Shown: positions 17,563 to 26,653 of the stretch, piece by piece
How the letters are laid out: each line of letters begins with the position of its first letter
Position numbering within the stretch: position 1 is the stretch's first letter
DNA from: Methylomonas sp.
GTDB taxonomy: Bacteria; Pseudomonadota; Gammaproteobacteria; Methylococcales; Methylomonadaceae
Direction of reading: 5' to 3'
Length of the DNA stretch: 64,000 bases
NCBI GenBank assembly: GCA_002928965.1
Contig: PERU01000020.1
Coordinates: forward strand, 1-64,000
Made by a program: the position numbers and the translations under genes
The notes under the pieces: generated by a model
What the model was told of the DNA's origin: nothing
The model's database searches: none
What the model saw: only the letters and a program-made list of their open reading frames with translations

Positions 17563-17744
17563 GGAATGAGTTTAAAAGCTTTTAGTTAGCCGTGATTCTA
17601 CTGCAAATGCAGCCAAATCGGGCTCTGTCTTGCGCAAATAATCGACAACAGGTAGAGTTTGAGTCAATGCCTGCACGCTTTTTTTGAAAATAGCGTTTAT
17701 TTTTGCAGGGTCGTTTTGAATCGAAATTATTATCCAGGCCCAAA

Positions 17745-18428
17745 ATGCCCCTTTCGCCCGTGAATGCTCCTCACCGTATCACGCTGTCACGGCAGGAGAT
17801 GTGCATGATCAGTCAGAGGATCAGTCGCGATTTTTCGCCACGGCTGTTTACCAGTCGGGCTGGACAGCATCAGAAAATCCGTTTTAGCCCGCAGCAATTG
17901 CTGGAAATCAGCCAGCAAATCAGTCGTGAATATGCACCGCATAAAATCAGTCATCAATCCCGACTGGTATTGCTGGCGGTATCACCGCGCCGCTTACATG
18001 CGTATTGGCATGTGGCAAAGCGACTATTGACGGCCGCATTACAAAAAATCGAAACACCGCCACCGTTGACGTTGAGAATTTACACTGACGCTGATCCTGC
18101 AAGCAATTTAGCCGAACAAACCCGCAGTGAACCTGCCTGGTTTGACGTGGAAATAAACAAACCGGATGGGCAGCAAGATATTTGGTTACCCGAGTCGATA
18201 GCGGTCAGTAAAAGCGCAAATCAATACCGAGCCGTATTGGGCGAACTGCGCACGGATCAGGTATTTACTCCCGTGGCGTATTCCCATGCAGCCGCCAAAT
18301 CCTATGGGGATCGGATGTGGATGCGGAATGATCTGCCGGAAGCGATGGCGCAGTTTATAATAGTTGCCCCAAATCTCGCGTCGTCTGCAGGCAAAACTGC
18401 CTCCGGACAAGGAAAATCAGCTACTTGA
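17745..18428 (+). CDS. DUF4912 domain protein of the glucan cluster
   Basis: About 227 aa when started at the ATG at 17745 (MPLSPVNAP); a TTG 42 bp upstream is possible. The N-terminal half contains two similar short segments (MISQRISRDFSPR, ISQQISREYAPH), apparently an internal repeat. The DUF4912 core follows (LVLLAVSPRRLHAYWHV ... LRIYTD ... WFDVEI ... YRAVLGEL). DUF4912 proteins are known companions of GH57 glucan-branching genes, but their activity is not established. The stop overlaps the start of the GH57 gene (TGATG). It is likely a cytoplasmic accessory factor in glucan metabolism. Confidence 0.75.
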   Translation: MPLSPVNAPHRITLSRQEMCMISQRISRDFSPRLFTSRAGQHQKIRFSPQQLLEISQQISREYAPHKISHQSRLVLLAVSPRRLHAYWHVAKRLLTAALQKIETPPPLTLRIYTDADPASNLAEQTRSEPAWFDVEINKPDGQQDIWLPESIAVSKSANQYRAVLGELRTDQVFTPVAYSHAAAKSYGDRMWMRNDLPEAMAQFIIVAPNLASSAGKTASGQGKSAT

Positions 18429-20035
18429 TGAACAAAGGCTACCTCAGCATCGTTCTGCATGCCCATCTTCCTTATGTGCATCATCCGGAACACGACAGTT
18501 TTTTTGAAGAAAACTGGTTATTCGAAGCCATTACCGAATGCTATTTGCCGTTGCTTGACATGCTGGATAGGCTGCAGCAGGATCAGGTTAAATATCGGCT
18601 GACACTGTCGTTGTCGCCCACCCTGATCACCATGTTGCAGGATGATTTGTTGCAAACCCGCTACTTGAGATATTTGCAGCAATTATTGGTGCTGGCTGAA
18701 AAGGAAATCCTGCGCACCCAAGACCAGCCTGCCTTAAACGAGCTGGCCAGGTATTATCAACGGCAGTTTCTACAGGCCCTGCATGGCTACCAAAATCATT
18801 ACCAAGGGGATTTGCTGGCCGGTTTTGCCAAGCACCATCGTGCGGGAAATTTAGAGTTAATCACCACTGCTGCCACCCACGGATTTTTGCCGTTGTTGAA
18901 TGTCAGCGATGCCGCAGTGCGCTGCCAAATCAAAACCGGCATCGATACCTTTAAAGCCTATTTTGGTTTTGCGCCCAGCGGATTTTGGTTGCCGGAATGC
19001 GGTTTTTATCCTGGTCTCGAAGCGGTTTTAAAAGACGCCGGGGTAAGCTATTTTTTTGTCGATAGTCATGGCCTCATGGATGCCAGCGAGGCGCCTAAGC
19101 AAGGGGTATATGCGCCGTTGGATTGCGGCAACGGCGTGCTGGCGTTTGGGCGCGATCCGGCCTGTTCGCAGCAAGTCTGGAGTAGCGAACAGGGTTATCC
19201 CGGCGATGCAGATTATCGCGAGTATTACCGGGACATCGGTTTTGACTTGCCGCTGGATTACATTGGCCCTTACATTCTGGATGGGGTTACCCGCGTCAAT
19301 ACCGGCATTAAATATCACCGGGTGACCGGGCAGGGCGCATCGGTCAAAGCACTGTATCAACTCGATTCTGCCCAGCAAAAAGCCCGGGCGCATGCCGAGG
19401 ATTTTATAGCCAGACGTCAGCAGCAGATTCAGGCTTTGATTCCGGATATGCAGCAGGCACCCATTATCATTGCTCCCTATGATGCGGAATTGTTCGGACA
19501 CTGGTGGTATGAAGGCCCGCTGTGGCTGGAGCAGGTGCTGAGGCTGGCTAACGCTGCAAACAGTGCTGTTGAAACCGTGGCCTGCAGTGATTATCTGCAG
19601 CGTCAGCCGCAGCATCAGCACGCCATGCCGGCAGCGTCAACCTGGGGCGAGCAGGGCTATGCCGAATACTGGCTGAATGAAAGTAACCAATGGATATATC
19701 CGATTTTGCATCAAGCCGGCAGCCAGATGGAAAAACTGGTGGCCGATTTAAAAAGTTTCAAACTCAGCGAGTTGCAACAGCGGGCTTTAAACCAAGCCTT
19801 ACGTTCGTTGCTGCTGGCGCAGGCATCCGATTGGCCGTTCATACTCAAAGCCGGCACCACCGCCGAGTACGCTAAAAAACGCATCATTGATCATCTGGCT
19901 CGATTCAATTACTTACATGATTGCATCCGCAAGAACCGCATTGATGAGCGTTTTTTGACGGCGCTGGAAGTGATGGATGATATTTTTCCCACGATTGATT
20001 TTCGCGATTACAGTGCAGCTGCAGGCAAGGATTGA
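18428..20035 (+). CDS. GH57 glycoside hydrolase, 1,4-alpha-glucan branching-type
   Basis: A 535-aa GH57 enzyme whose signature blocks match the branching-enzyme clade. These are LSIVLHAHLPYVHHPEH at the N-terminus, WLPECGFYPGLE with the catalytic nucleophile Glu (about residue 190), and APYDAELFGHWWYEGP with the general acid Asp (about residue 355). The C-terminal helical domain includes TWGEQGYAEYWLNESN and SDWPFILKAGTTAEYA. This architecture belongs to enzymes that make alpha-1,6 branches in glycogen, with amylase activity as an alternative. I start at the ATG at 18428, overlapping the DUF4912 stop. The gene is followed directly by the CBM-nuclease gene. Confidence 0.85.
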   Translation: MNKGYLSIVLHAHLPYVHHPEHDSFFEENWLFEAITECYLPLLDMLDRLQQDQVKYRLTLSLSPTLITMLQDDLLQTRYLRYLQQLLVLAEKEILRTQDQPALNELARYYQRQFLQALHGYQNHYQGDLLAGFAKHHRAGNLELITTAATHGFLPLLNVSDAAVRCQIKTGIDTFKAYFGFAPSGFWLPECGFYPGLEAVLKDAGVSYFFVDSHGLMDASEAPKQGVYAPLDCGNGVLAFGRDPACSQQVWSSEQGYPGDADYREYYRDIGFDLPLDYIGPYILDGVTRVNTGIKYHRVTGQGASVKALYQLDSAQQKARAHAEDFIARRQQQIQALIPDMQQAPIIIAPYDAELFGHWWYEGPLWLEQVLRLANAANSAVETVACSDYLQRQPQHQHAMPAASTWGEQGYAEYWLNESNQWIYPILHQAGSQMEKLVADLKSFKLSELQQRALNQALRSLLLAQASDWPFILKAGTTAEYAKKRIIDHLARFNYLHDCIRKNRIDERFLTALEVMDDIFPTIDFRDYSAAAGKD

Positions 20036-20038
20036 GTG

Positions 20039-21508
20039 ATGGCAACAATTGAATGGCTGGTGGTGGAAAATACCTTGACCCGCAGGCAGAACGCCAGTCA
20101 GCAAAAGCTGGTGTTTTTGTTGGCGGTGGAAAATCTGCATTATCACAAGCAAGTCGAAGTGGTGTGGGCGGGTGAGGATGGGGTTTGGCAGACTTTGCCA
20201 GCCAGCTATCTGGGTCCGCGTGGCGATGCACATGAATATTGGCAAGCCAGCCTGATCGTCACTGCCAAAACGGCGCGCACGCTGCCGGGCAATATCCAGT
20301 TTGCACTGCATTTGCGCTGTGATGGTAAAGAATTCTGGGACAACCATCAGGGTGTCAACTATCACAGCAGGCAGGGCAGCGGTTTTAGTTTGCCTGACCC
20401 ATTGCCATTACAGAATCTCAGTTTGAAATCGCAGCTGGATGACGATCAGCAATTTGTGCAAGTCAAAGTGGCTGTCAACCCGGCAGTGCAGGCCGAACAG
20501 GTGTTTTTACATTGGACCGACGACAACTGGCGGCATACTCAGCAGACTAAATGCCAGCGCAGCAAACGTCTTAAACAACCGGGTGCGCAGATTTGGAGCG
20601 CACGCCTAAAAGTCAGTGATGCCTTTGCACTGCAATACAGCATCGGTTGTCGTGCGGCAGCGGGTGAGTTTTGGGACAACAATGCCGGCAAAAATTACCG
20701 CATCAGCCGCGAACCGCTCAAGCTGATGATTTTAAATCTGCATTGCTACCAGGAAGACAACCAAGACTACAAGCTGTCGCAAATCGCCAAAGCCATAGAT
20801 GAACAGGCGGTGGACGTGGTGTGTTTTCAGGAGGTGGCGGAACACTGGAATAACGGTCATGGCGATTGGGCATCCAATTCCGCTCACATCATCAACCAGC
20901 GTTTAACCCACTCCATGCACCTGTACACGGATTGGTCGCACCGGGGTTTTGATAAATACCGCGAAGGCGTGGCGATTTTAAGCCGCTATCCACTGCATCA
21001 TACCCAGGCCCGCTATGTGTCGGACAGTCACGATGCCTACAGCATTCACTCCCGCAAGGTGGTGATGGCACAGATTCATGTACCTTACATGGGCGCGATC
21101 AATGTGTTTTCCGCGCATTTAAGCTGGTGGGAAGATGGCTTTCAGCAGCAGTTTCAACGGCTGCGGGAATGGTCAGACAGCCTGTTGAACGATAACGTCA
21201 AAACCAATTTGTTATGCGGCGATTTCAACATCGCCGCCGGTTCCATCGGCTATCAGCAGGTGGTCAGCAGCAACCAGTACGAAGATCAATACCTAGCAGC
21301 CAATCAGCAAGGATTATTCGAAAAAATATTTCGGGTTAATGATGCGCACTGGGGCAATCTGCTGACTGACGACTATCGAATCGATTACATTTTTATGAAC
21401 AAAACCAGCGCCTTGCAGGTCACCTCGGCAAGGGTATTGTTTACCGAGGCGGACTACGGACAGGTGTCCGATCATGTGGGGTATCTGATGACGTTTGAGC
21501 CCGGCTAG
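20039..21508 (+). CDS. Starch-binding-like modules fused to an endonuclease/exonuclease/phosphatase domain
   Basis: A roughly 489-aa protein starting 3 bp after the GH57 stop (GTG at 20036 also possible). Residues 1-230 hold two beta-rich modules, each ending in a CBM21/CBM53-type signature: KEFWDNHQGVNYH and GEFWDNNAGKNYR. Residues 235-490 form an EEP-fold domain with a full set of motifs: MILNLHC, CFQEVAEHW (metal Glu), INVFSAHLSWW, CGDFNIAAG (catalytic Asp), DYRIDYIF and the final SDHVGYL (catalytic His). No signal peptide is seen. The domain would cut phosphodiester or phosphomonoester bonds, possibly of something attached to glycogen. I know of no established role for this fusion. Confidence 0.75.
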   Translation: MATIEWLVVENTLTRRQNASQQKLVFLLAVENLHYHKQVEVVWAGEDGVWQTLPASYLGPRGDAHEYWQASLIVTAKTARTLPGNIQFALHLRCDGKEFWDNHQGVNYHSRQGSGFSLPDPLPLQNLSLKSQLDDDQQFVQVKVAVNPAVQAEQVFLHWTDDNWRHTQQTKCQRSKRLKQPGAQIWSARLKVSDAFALQYSIGCRAAAGEFWDNNAGKNYRISREPLKLMILNLHCYQEDNQDYKLSQIAKAIDEQAVDVVCFQEVAEHWNNGHGDWASNSAHIINQRLTHSMHLYTDWSHRGFDKYREGVAILSRYPLHHTQARYVSDSHDAYSIHSRKVVMAQIHVPYMGAINVFSAHLSWWEDGFQQQFQRLREWSDSLLNDNVKTNLLCGDFNIAAGSIGYQQVVSSNQYEDQYLAANQQGLFEKIFRVNDAHWGNLLTDDYRIDYIFMNKTSALQVTSARVLFTEADYGQVSDHVGYLMTFEPG

Positions 21509-21762
21509 CCGCACAACATCGTTCTGTAACGTTTCAGGGTGACACACACTAGATTCTGTCCAGCCGGGGTAGGGAACAACAGATAAAAATGCTTCATTTC
21601 ATGCCTTAACCCTAGCCCCATCCATAGTGTCCTGTGGTTGCAGGGGAAAAGAACGCTCAATCGCGCTGAATAGTTACGCACCGGGTGAATTCACCACTGC
21701 AATCCTGAATTACCGTGCTATTTGGTGCATAATTCCCATTCTGTTTTATTCTGGACAACGCT

Positions 21763-23355
21763 ATGCAAATCGCAGAACATTACGCAAAACCCGTGTTTGG
21801 CAAGCTGGGCGGCTATTTCCAGCGGGTCAACGACTTTAAGGACACCTTTAATTTGCGTTGGGGTCGGATCGAGTTTGATATGTTTCATGGCATGTCGGCC
21901 AATCTGAAGGTGATTCTATGGGTGTACCGCGATCATGTCTGCGAAAAATACATCGTGGATACCGATGCCTTTGACATTCAATGGGACCGGCATAAACGCG
22001 CCACCCGGGATTTTTTCATCCTGCCCAATTCGACGCACTTCGGCAAAATCAACTGCATCAAATTTTCCTTCATTGTGCATTTGGGCGAGCATTCTATCGC
22101 CTCACAGAAAGAATACATTTTCATGGACTGGTATCAGCTGCAGGATGGCAATCATCAGCAGCGCACCATTACCGACGAGCATGCCACTGCCAATTATTTC
22201 CGTACCTACGAACTGAATCCGGGCGAATTGCAGGCCGATGTGGACTGGTATAACCACCACTTCCATTCACTGAATCTGATTCCCAAATTCACCAAAGGTC
22301 AGCAATACCATCCGTATCACCCCAAACGCTTCATCCATGATCATATCGATAAGGTGATTATGGCCAAACGGGATAATCCCAACCGCTTGTGCACCATTAA
22401 AGTCAGTGTCGATTGCATCGACGATAAAGATTTTGTCAACCATCTGATTCATGCCAGCCATCAAGGCGTGTGGGTGCAATGCGTTGTGGACTGGCGGAAG
22501 ATGACACTGACCAACAGTCAAACCTACGCCAACTTAAAACGTTCCGGTATCGAGCTGATTGGGGTGTTTTGTACACCCAAGCATCATTTGATCGAAGTCG
22601 AGCCGGACATGCATACCAAATTCATCATCTTCAACGATGAAGACGCCGTGCTGGGCTCGTTCAATATTACCTTTGACCGTTGGTGGGCCAACTGGGAATC
22701 CGGCATGACCTTTCATTCCAAAGGTGTCTGCCGCTTGCTGGATAATATTTTTCAAAGCCAGCGTGGCGGGGTGATCCAAAAATACGGCATCGATCCGCTC
22801 AGCCCGTTCAACCTGCTGTATACCTTTGGCCGTCATACCATGGCCAATGGTCAGGTTTACAAACCACATCATGCCATTTTGGCGGAAATTCATCGTGCCA
22901 GACACTCCATCAAGATTTGTCTGTTCTTGATTGGCGATTTATTGGGAGATCATCACGACAGCGTCGTCAACGCTCTGATTCAAGCCAAAGAACGCGGCGT
23001 GGATGTGCAGATTTTGTTCAATGGGCATCTGGCGAGGCAAGGACGGATTGGTGTCGAGCGGCCCATGCACGATGAATTGAACCGGCCATTGCTGCCTGCC
23101 GTGCAGCGATTGAAATGGGGCGGAATCCGGGTGGGTTTGGTGTATGGACAGGACGACCATCCCGTACCGTATTCGCCGATTCATTCCAAATACTGTGTCA
23201 TCGATAATTACATCGTCATAGAAGGCAGCTTCAACTGGTATAACACCTCAGTGTTCTCGCACGACTTGGTCGTCGTCGCCGCCAATCATGACGTAGCCAA
23301 ACCGTACCTGTACGAGTTTGAGCAGATTCAACGGTTATTCAGGGTGTTTTACTAA
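21763..23355 (+). CDS. Phospholipase-D-like protein with two HKD half-domains
   Basis: A 530-aa protein with an unassigned beta-rich N-terminal part (residues 1-150) and two PLD-type half-domains. The second is canonical: HSKYCVID followed by IEGSFNW. The first has HTKFIIFN followed by LGSFNIT, so Asn stands where the HKD aspartate is expected, with an Asp next to it. Two half-domains in one chain make a complete active site in this superfamily, which includes phospholipases, nucleases and phosphatidyltransferases. There are no membrane segments and no signal peptide. It lies 254 bp downstream of the CBM-EEP gene on the same strand and may share its context, though probably with its own promoter. 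Confidence 0.75.
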   Translation: MQIAEHYAKPVFGKLGGYFQRVNDFKDTFNLRWGRIEFDMFHGMSANLKVILWVYRDHVCEKYIVDTDAFDIQWDRHKRATRDFFILPNSTHFGKINCIKFSFIVHLGEHSIASQKEYIFMDWYQLQDGNHQQRTITDEHATANYFRTYELNPGELQADVDWYNHHFHSLNLIPKFTKGQQYHPYHPKRFIHDHIDKVIMAKRDNPNRLCTIKVSVDCIDDKDFVNHLIHASHQGVWVQCVVDWRKMTLTNSQTYANLKRSGIELIGVFCTPKHHLIEVEPDMHTKFIIFNDEDAVLGSFNITFDRWWANWESGMTFHSKGVCRLLDNIFQSQRGGVIQKYGIDPLSPFNLLYTFGRHTMANGQVYKPHHAILAEIHRARHSIKICLFLIGDLLGDHHDSVVNALIQAKERGVDVQILFNGHLARQGRIGVERPMHDELNRPLLPAVQRLKWGGIRVGLVYGQDDHPVPYSPIHSKYCVIDNYIVIEGSFNWYNTSVFSHDLVVVAANHDVAKPYLYEFEQIQRLFRVFY

Positions 23356-23745
23356 ACCGCTTCTTGGTGAGTAAGCTAATTCAAAGCGTATCCGCTAAGT
23401 CGATAGTGGGAGGCAAAGTCGTCAAGCACTTTCCTCCCGACAGACCGTGACTGTGGTTTTCCCGCACACACCCAATCAGTTGATGTTTTCTGTATCAGGA
23501 GCGTCTTTCGTGTGCCAAACTGGATTTAAGGCGATCAAGTGGGTTATCGATTTCCAAGTGATGAACGCTTGGGAGGCCGGATTGCTAAACCCAGGGGGTA
23601 CACTGAAAAGGATCAAATGGACGATGTTGATAATTGATTATGAAAAACCCCAGAGTCGGCTGAAAAAGCAAACTCTGGGTCAGTCTCGTGGCGAGGATTC
23701 AAGCGGCAGATTAAAGTGTTCAGACAACTGTCAGGCGTTGAACGC
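23356..23745. other. 390-bp intergenic stretch with a minus-strand terminator
   Basis: Between the convergent PLD and dynamin-like genes. The only structure I see is the terminator of the minus-strand gene (23643-23679). Open frames here are short and lack a ribosome-binding site. Confidence 0.6.
23643..23679 (-). terminator. Rho-independent terminator of the dynamin-like gene
   Basis: Read on the minus strand, CCCAGAGT and ACTCTGGG form an 8-bp stem around a 15-nt loop, followed by a G and TTTTT. It lies about 70 bp after the stop of the minus-strand GTPase gene and is the clearest intrinsic terminator in the window. Confidence 0.75.
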
Positions 23746-25104
23746 TTAATAGTCCTCACCAGATTGTGTGTCATATTGTGAATGGTAATCTTGGTATTGA
23801 CTGCGGCTGAATTGATCATTTAATGCCTGTACCAAGTCTTTGGTCTGTTCCAGCAGACTGTTTAGTTTTTTGCGATTTTTCTTGTTTTTGCCAACGGGTT
23901 GATTGCTGGGTAGCAACATACGCCAGAAACTCAGGCTTTTTTCAAACAGGCCCGACAAATCTTCACTGAGGTTCAGTTGTTTTTGACGCTTATGCAGTTG
24001 ATTGATAATGAACTTGCCGTGCACCCGACTGATAACAATGTGTAAAGGCGTCAGAATGCCGATCAGCGTCAGGATAATGATGGGGCCGAGGATGGGGTCA
24101 AACAGAAAATCCAGAATGCCGACCGCGATCTCGGCAAACAAACTCAGCATGATGATGAAGCTAAGGATAATCAAGGTCGTAACATTGCAACGTTCTTTCC
24201 AGGTGGTCAAGGCAGCTTCCACTTCCTCCATCACCACATCATCAACCGCACGAATGCTGTGTTCCAGGGATTCTAAAACACGATAGGAACGATCGTTGCT
24301 TAAGTTGTTTATGCGCTGTTCGATTTGGGCGTTGTCACTGTTTTGCGACAGCACCACGTAGTGGCCGGTAAAAATGCCGAAATCAGCCAGTCGTCTTTGC
24401 CAGGAAACAATGATCTCATGGGATTTATGCTCTTCCAGGCTGAGTTCGGAATGGTCAATCACGAACAAAAATTTGTTGGTGTCCTGATATTTAACAATGC
24501 TGGCGATGGTTTCCTTGTTAAATTCCGGATCAGTTTCAAACAAGTCGGTAAATACCAGTACCAGATCGGAAATGCCGATGATATGTTGACGCAACAGGGT
24601 ATTAACGGAGTTTTCCACCGAAGGGTTGAGTACCGGCGCGTCAATGACCAGTTTATTTTTGAGTTTGGCGCTATTGACAGTAATCAGTTCGAGGTAGCTA
24701 TTGACCTTGTTGCCTTCACCGGAAACGGCTAATTCGATGTCACGGCTGATTTGGTAAAATGGCAACCGATGATCCGCATCCAGCGCAGTGCCGGGCAAGG
24801 TAGCGCTGGTAGACTGTGGGGTATATTGCAGTACCGTGAATTTATGCCGGGTTGATTGCGTTTGCACCCCGAGAAAGCGATTTAAAAAGTCTGATTTGGC
24901 TGGTGAATAACCGCCAATGGTACTGATCAGTGGCCACCAGGAGCGTCGACGGGCAGTGGTTTCATCTGCATCAATCAAGCCCATTTCAAACTCAATCTCG
25001 TCCAGTTCCTGAAATACCTTCACCGCTTTTTGTAAAACAGGATCTGTACTGGCAAATTGTTTTTCAAGATTTACCAGATGCTTGCTTACTGTTTTATCTG
25101 CCAT
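23746..25104 (-). CDS. Dynamin-like GTPase-fold membrane protein with degenerate P-loop
   Basis: About 452 aa from the ATG at 25104 (MADKTVSKHL). A coiled N-terminus leads to a GTPase-like domain whose P-loop reads GGYSPAKSDFLNRFLG, where dynamin-like proteins have GxxxxGKS; Ala replaces the second Gly. The switch II region reads IDAPVLNP instead of DTPG, and no NKxD motif is clear. Two hydrophobic segments follow (about residues 305-330 and 335-360), then a charged, coiled C-terminus. The layout resembles bacterial dynamin-like proteins and YcjX/DUF3482-type membrane GTPases. GTP hydrolysis is doubtful with these substitutions. It lies just downstream of ntrC on the same strand but with its own terminator. 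Confidence 0.6.
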   Translation of the reverse strand: MADKTVSKHLVNLEKQFASTDPVLQKAVKVFQELDEIEFEMGLIDADETTARRRSWWPLISTIGGYSPAKSDFLNRFLGVQTQSTRHKFTVLQYTPQSTSATLPGTALDADHRLPFYQISRDIELAVSGEGNKVNSYLELITVNSAKLKNKLVIDAPVLNPSVENSVNTLLRQHIIGISDLVLVFTDLFETDPEFNKETIASIVKYQDTNKFLFVIDHSELSLEEHKSHEIIVSWQRRLADFGIFTGHYVVLSQNSDNAQIEQRINNLSNDRSYRVLESLEHSIRAVDDVVMEEVEAALTTWKERCNVTTLIILSFIIMLSLFAEIAVGILDFLFDPILGPIIILTLIGILTPLHIVISRVHGKFIINQLHKRQKQLNLSEDLSGLFEKSLSFWRMLLPSNQPVGKNKKNRKKLNSLLEQTKDLVQALNDQFSRSQYQDYHSQYDTQSGEDY

Positions 25105-25200
25105 GAGATTTAAACCCTGCCGTGTTAAAAAAGTTGATGAAGATGACAGGAGTATACACCGATGCATTCGGCAGATAAAAATTCTAAATGTGGCTGGGTT

Positions 25201-26616
25201 TTACTCCTCTATATCCAGTTCTTTCAGCTTGCGGGTCAGGGTGTTTCTGCCATATCCCAACAGCAGAGCAGCCTCATGTTTACGGCCATGAGTGTGTTGC
25301 AGCGCCGTTTGAATCAGCAGTGTTTCGACGTTGGCAATTGCCAATTTGGCGATGTCGTGCTTACCGATCGCCAATTGTTGTTTAATCCAGATTTGTAGCA
25401 GTGACTCCCAATCCTGTTGGTTTGCTTCACCATGGCTGTCTGTTGAGATTTGATTTAATTCAGGGGGTAAATCCTCGATATGAATTTCCCTGCCCGAGGC
25501 CATCACGGTCAGCCAACGACAGGTATTTTCTAACTGACGGACGTTGCCTGGCCATCGTATGTTGCTCAGAAATGCTTCTGCCTCAGGTTTGAGGGTTTTG
25601 ACTTCCGTACCTAGCTCGCGAGCACTTTGATATAAAAAGTGTCGCATTAACAAACCAATATCCTGGCGACGTTCTCGCAACGGTGGAATATGAATGCGGA
25701 TGACGTTTAACCGATGAAATAAATCTTCACGAAACCGGCCTTGCGCCACCAGATTCTCCAGATGTTGATGGGTTGCGGCAATGATCCGCACATTCACTTT
25801 TACCGGCGAGTGTGCGCCCACTGGATAAAACTCGTTATCCGCAAGTACCCGCAATAAACGAGTTTGCAACTCGGCCGGCATGTCGCCAATTTCATCCAGG
25901 AACAGCGTGCCATGATTAGCTTGTTCGAAACGACCGATTCGTCTGGCCTGGGCGCCGGTAAACGCGCCTTTTTCATGGCCGAACAATTCCGATTCCATCA
26001 AATCTTTGGGAATAGCCGCCATATTCAGCGCTACAAAAGGTTGATCGGCGCGGGGGCTGTGCCTATGCAACGCTTTGGCTACCAACTCTTTACCTGTGCC
26101 GGATTCGCCATTGATCAAAACGGTTATATGCGATCGGGCCAGTCGGCCAATGGCTCGAAACACCTCCTGCATGGCAGGCGCTTCCCCGATGATTTCTGGG
26201 GTTTCACCCATGCCTTCCGGCGGGGTGGTGATATTGTTCTGTTGTTTGCTGTGCAGGCAGGCGCGGTGGACGGTCTCAACCACCTCATTGATGTCAAATG
26301 GCTTGGGCAAATATTCGAACGCGCCACCATGAAACGCCGACACAGCACTTTCCAGATCGGAATGCGCCGTCATGATAATAACCGGCAAGGCCGGGTAATC
26401 CTGTTGGACTCTTTTTAGCAACTCAAAACCGTCCATACCCGGCATGCGAATGTCGGTAATCAGCACTTCGGGCAATTCCAATGCTAATTCTTTTAGCAAA
26501 TCAGTTGCATTGGCGAAGCAACGTGTCTCTATGCTGGCTTTCTGTAACGCTTTTTCAAGCACCCAGCGTATCGATTTATCATCATCGACAATCCAGACTT
26601 TATCTGCCGTTGGCAT
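25201..26616 (-). CDS. ntrC: Nitrogen regulator NtrC (sigma-54 activator)
   Basis: The response regulator of the Ntr system, which activates sigma-54 promoters under nitrogen limitation. The 471 aa contain three domains in order. The receiver (DDDKSIRWVLEK; acceptor Asp in VLITDIRMPGMDG) comes first. The AAA+ domain has Walker A GESGTGKELVAKALH, the sigma-54 contact loop GAFTGA, Walker B LFLDEIGDMP and FREDLFHRLNVIRI. The Fis-type helix-turn-helix at the C-terminus reads RKHEAALLLGYGRNTLTRKLKEL. It follows ntrB by 37 bp and is certainly co-transcribed with it. Paired NtrC-like boxes and a sigma-54 site lie upstream of ntrB. Confidence 0.95.
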   Translation of the reverse strand: MPTADKVWIVDDDKSIRWVLEKALQKASIETRCFANATDLLKELALELPEVLITDIRMPGMDGFELLKRVQQDYPALPVIIMTAHSDLESAVSAFHGGAFEYLPKPFDINEVVETVHRACLHSKQQNNITTPPEGMGETPEIIGEAPAMQEVFRAIGRLARSHITVLINGESGTGKELVAKALHRHSPRADQPFVALNMAAIPKDLMESELFGHEKGAFTGAQARRIGRFEQANHGTLFLDEIGDMPAELQTRLLRVLADNEFYPVGAHSPVKVNVRIIAATHQHLENLVAQGRFREDLFHRLNVIRIHIPPLRERRQDIGLLMRHFLYQSARELGTEVKTLKPEAEAFLSNIRWPGNVRQLENTCRWLTVMASGREIHIEDLPPELNQISTDSHGEANQQDWESLLQIWIKQQLAIGKHDIAKLAIANVETLLIQTALQHTHGRKHEAALLLGYGRNTLTRKLKELDIEE

Positions 26617-26653
26617 GTAGCATCTCCATTACGAGGTGGGGTGTTGAATCTAT

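Noticed and set aside
23447-23749. 100-codon open frame after the PLD-like gene
   Set aside because: It runs across the minus-strand terminator and has no recognisable features.
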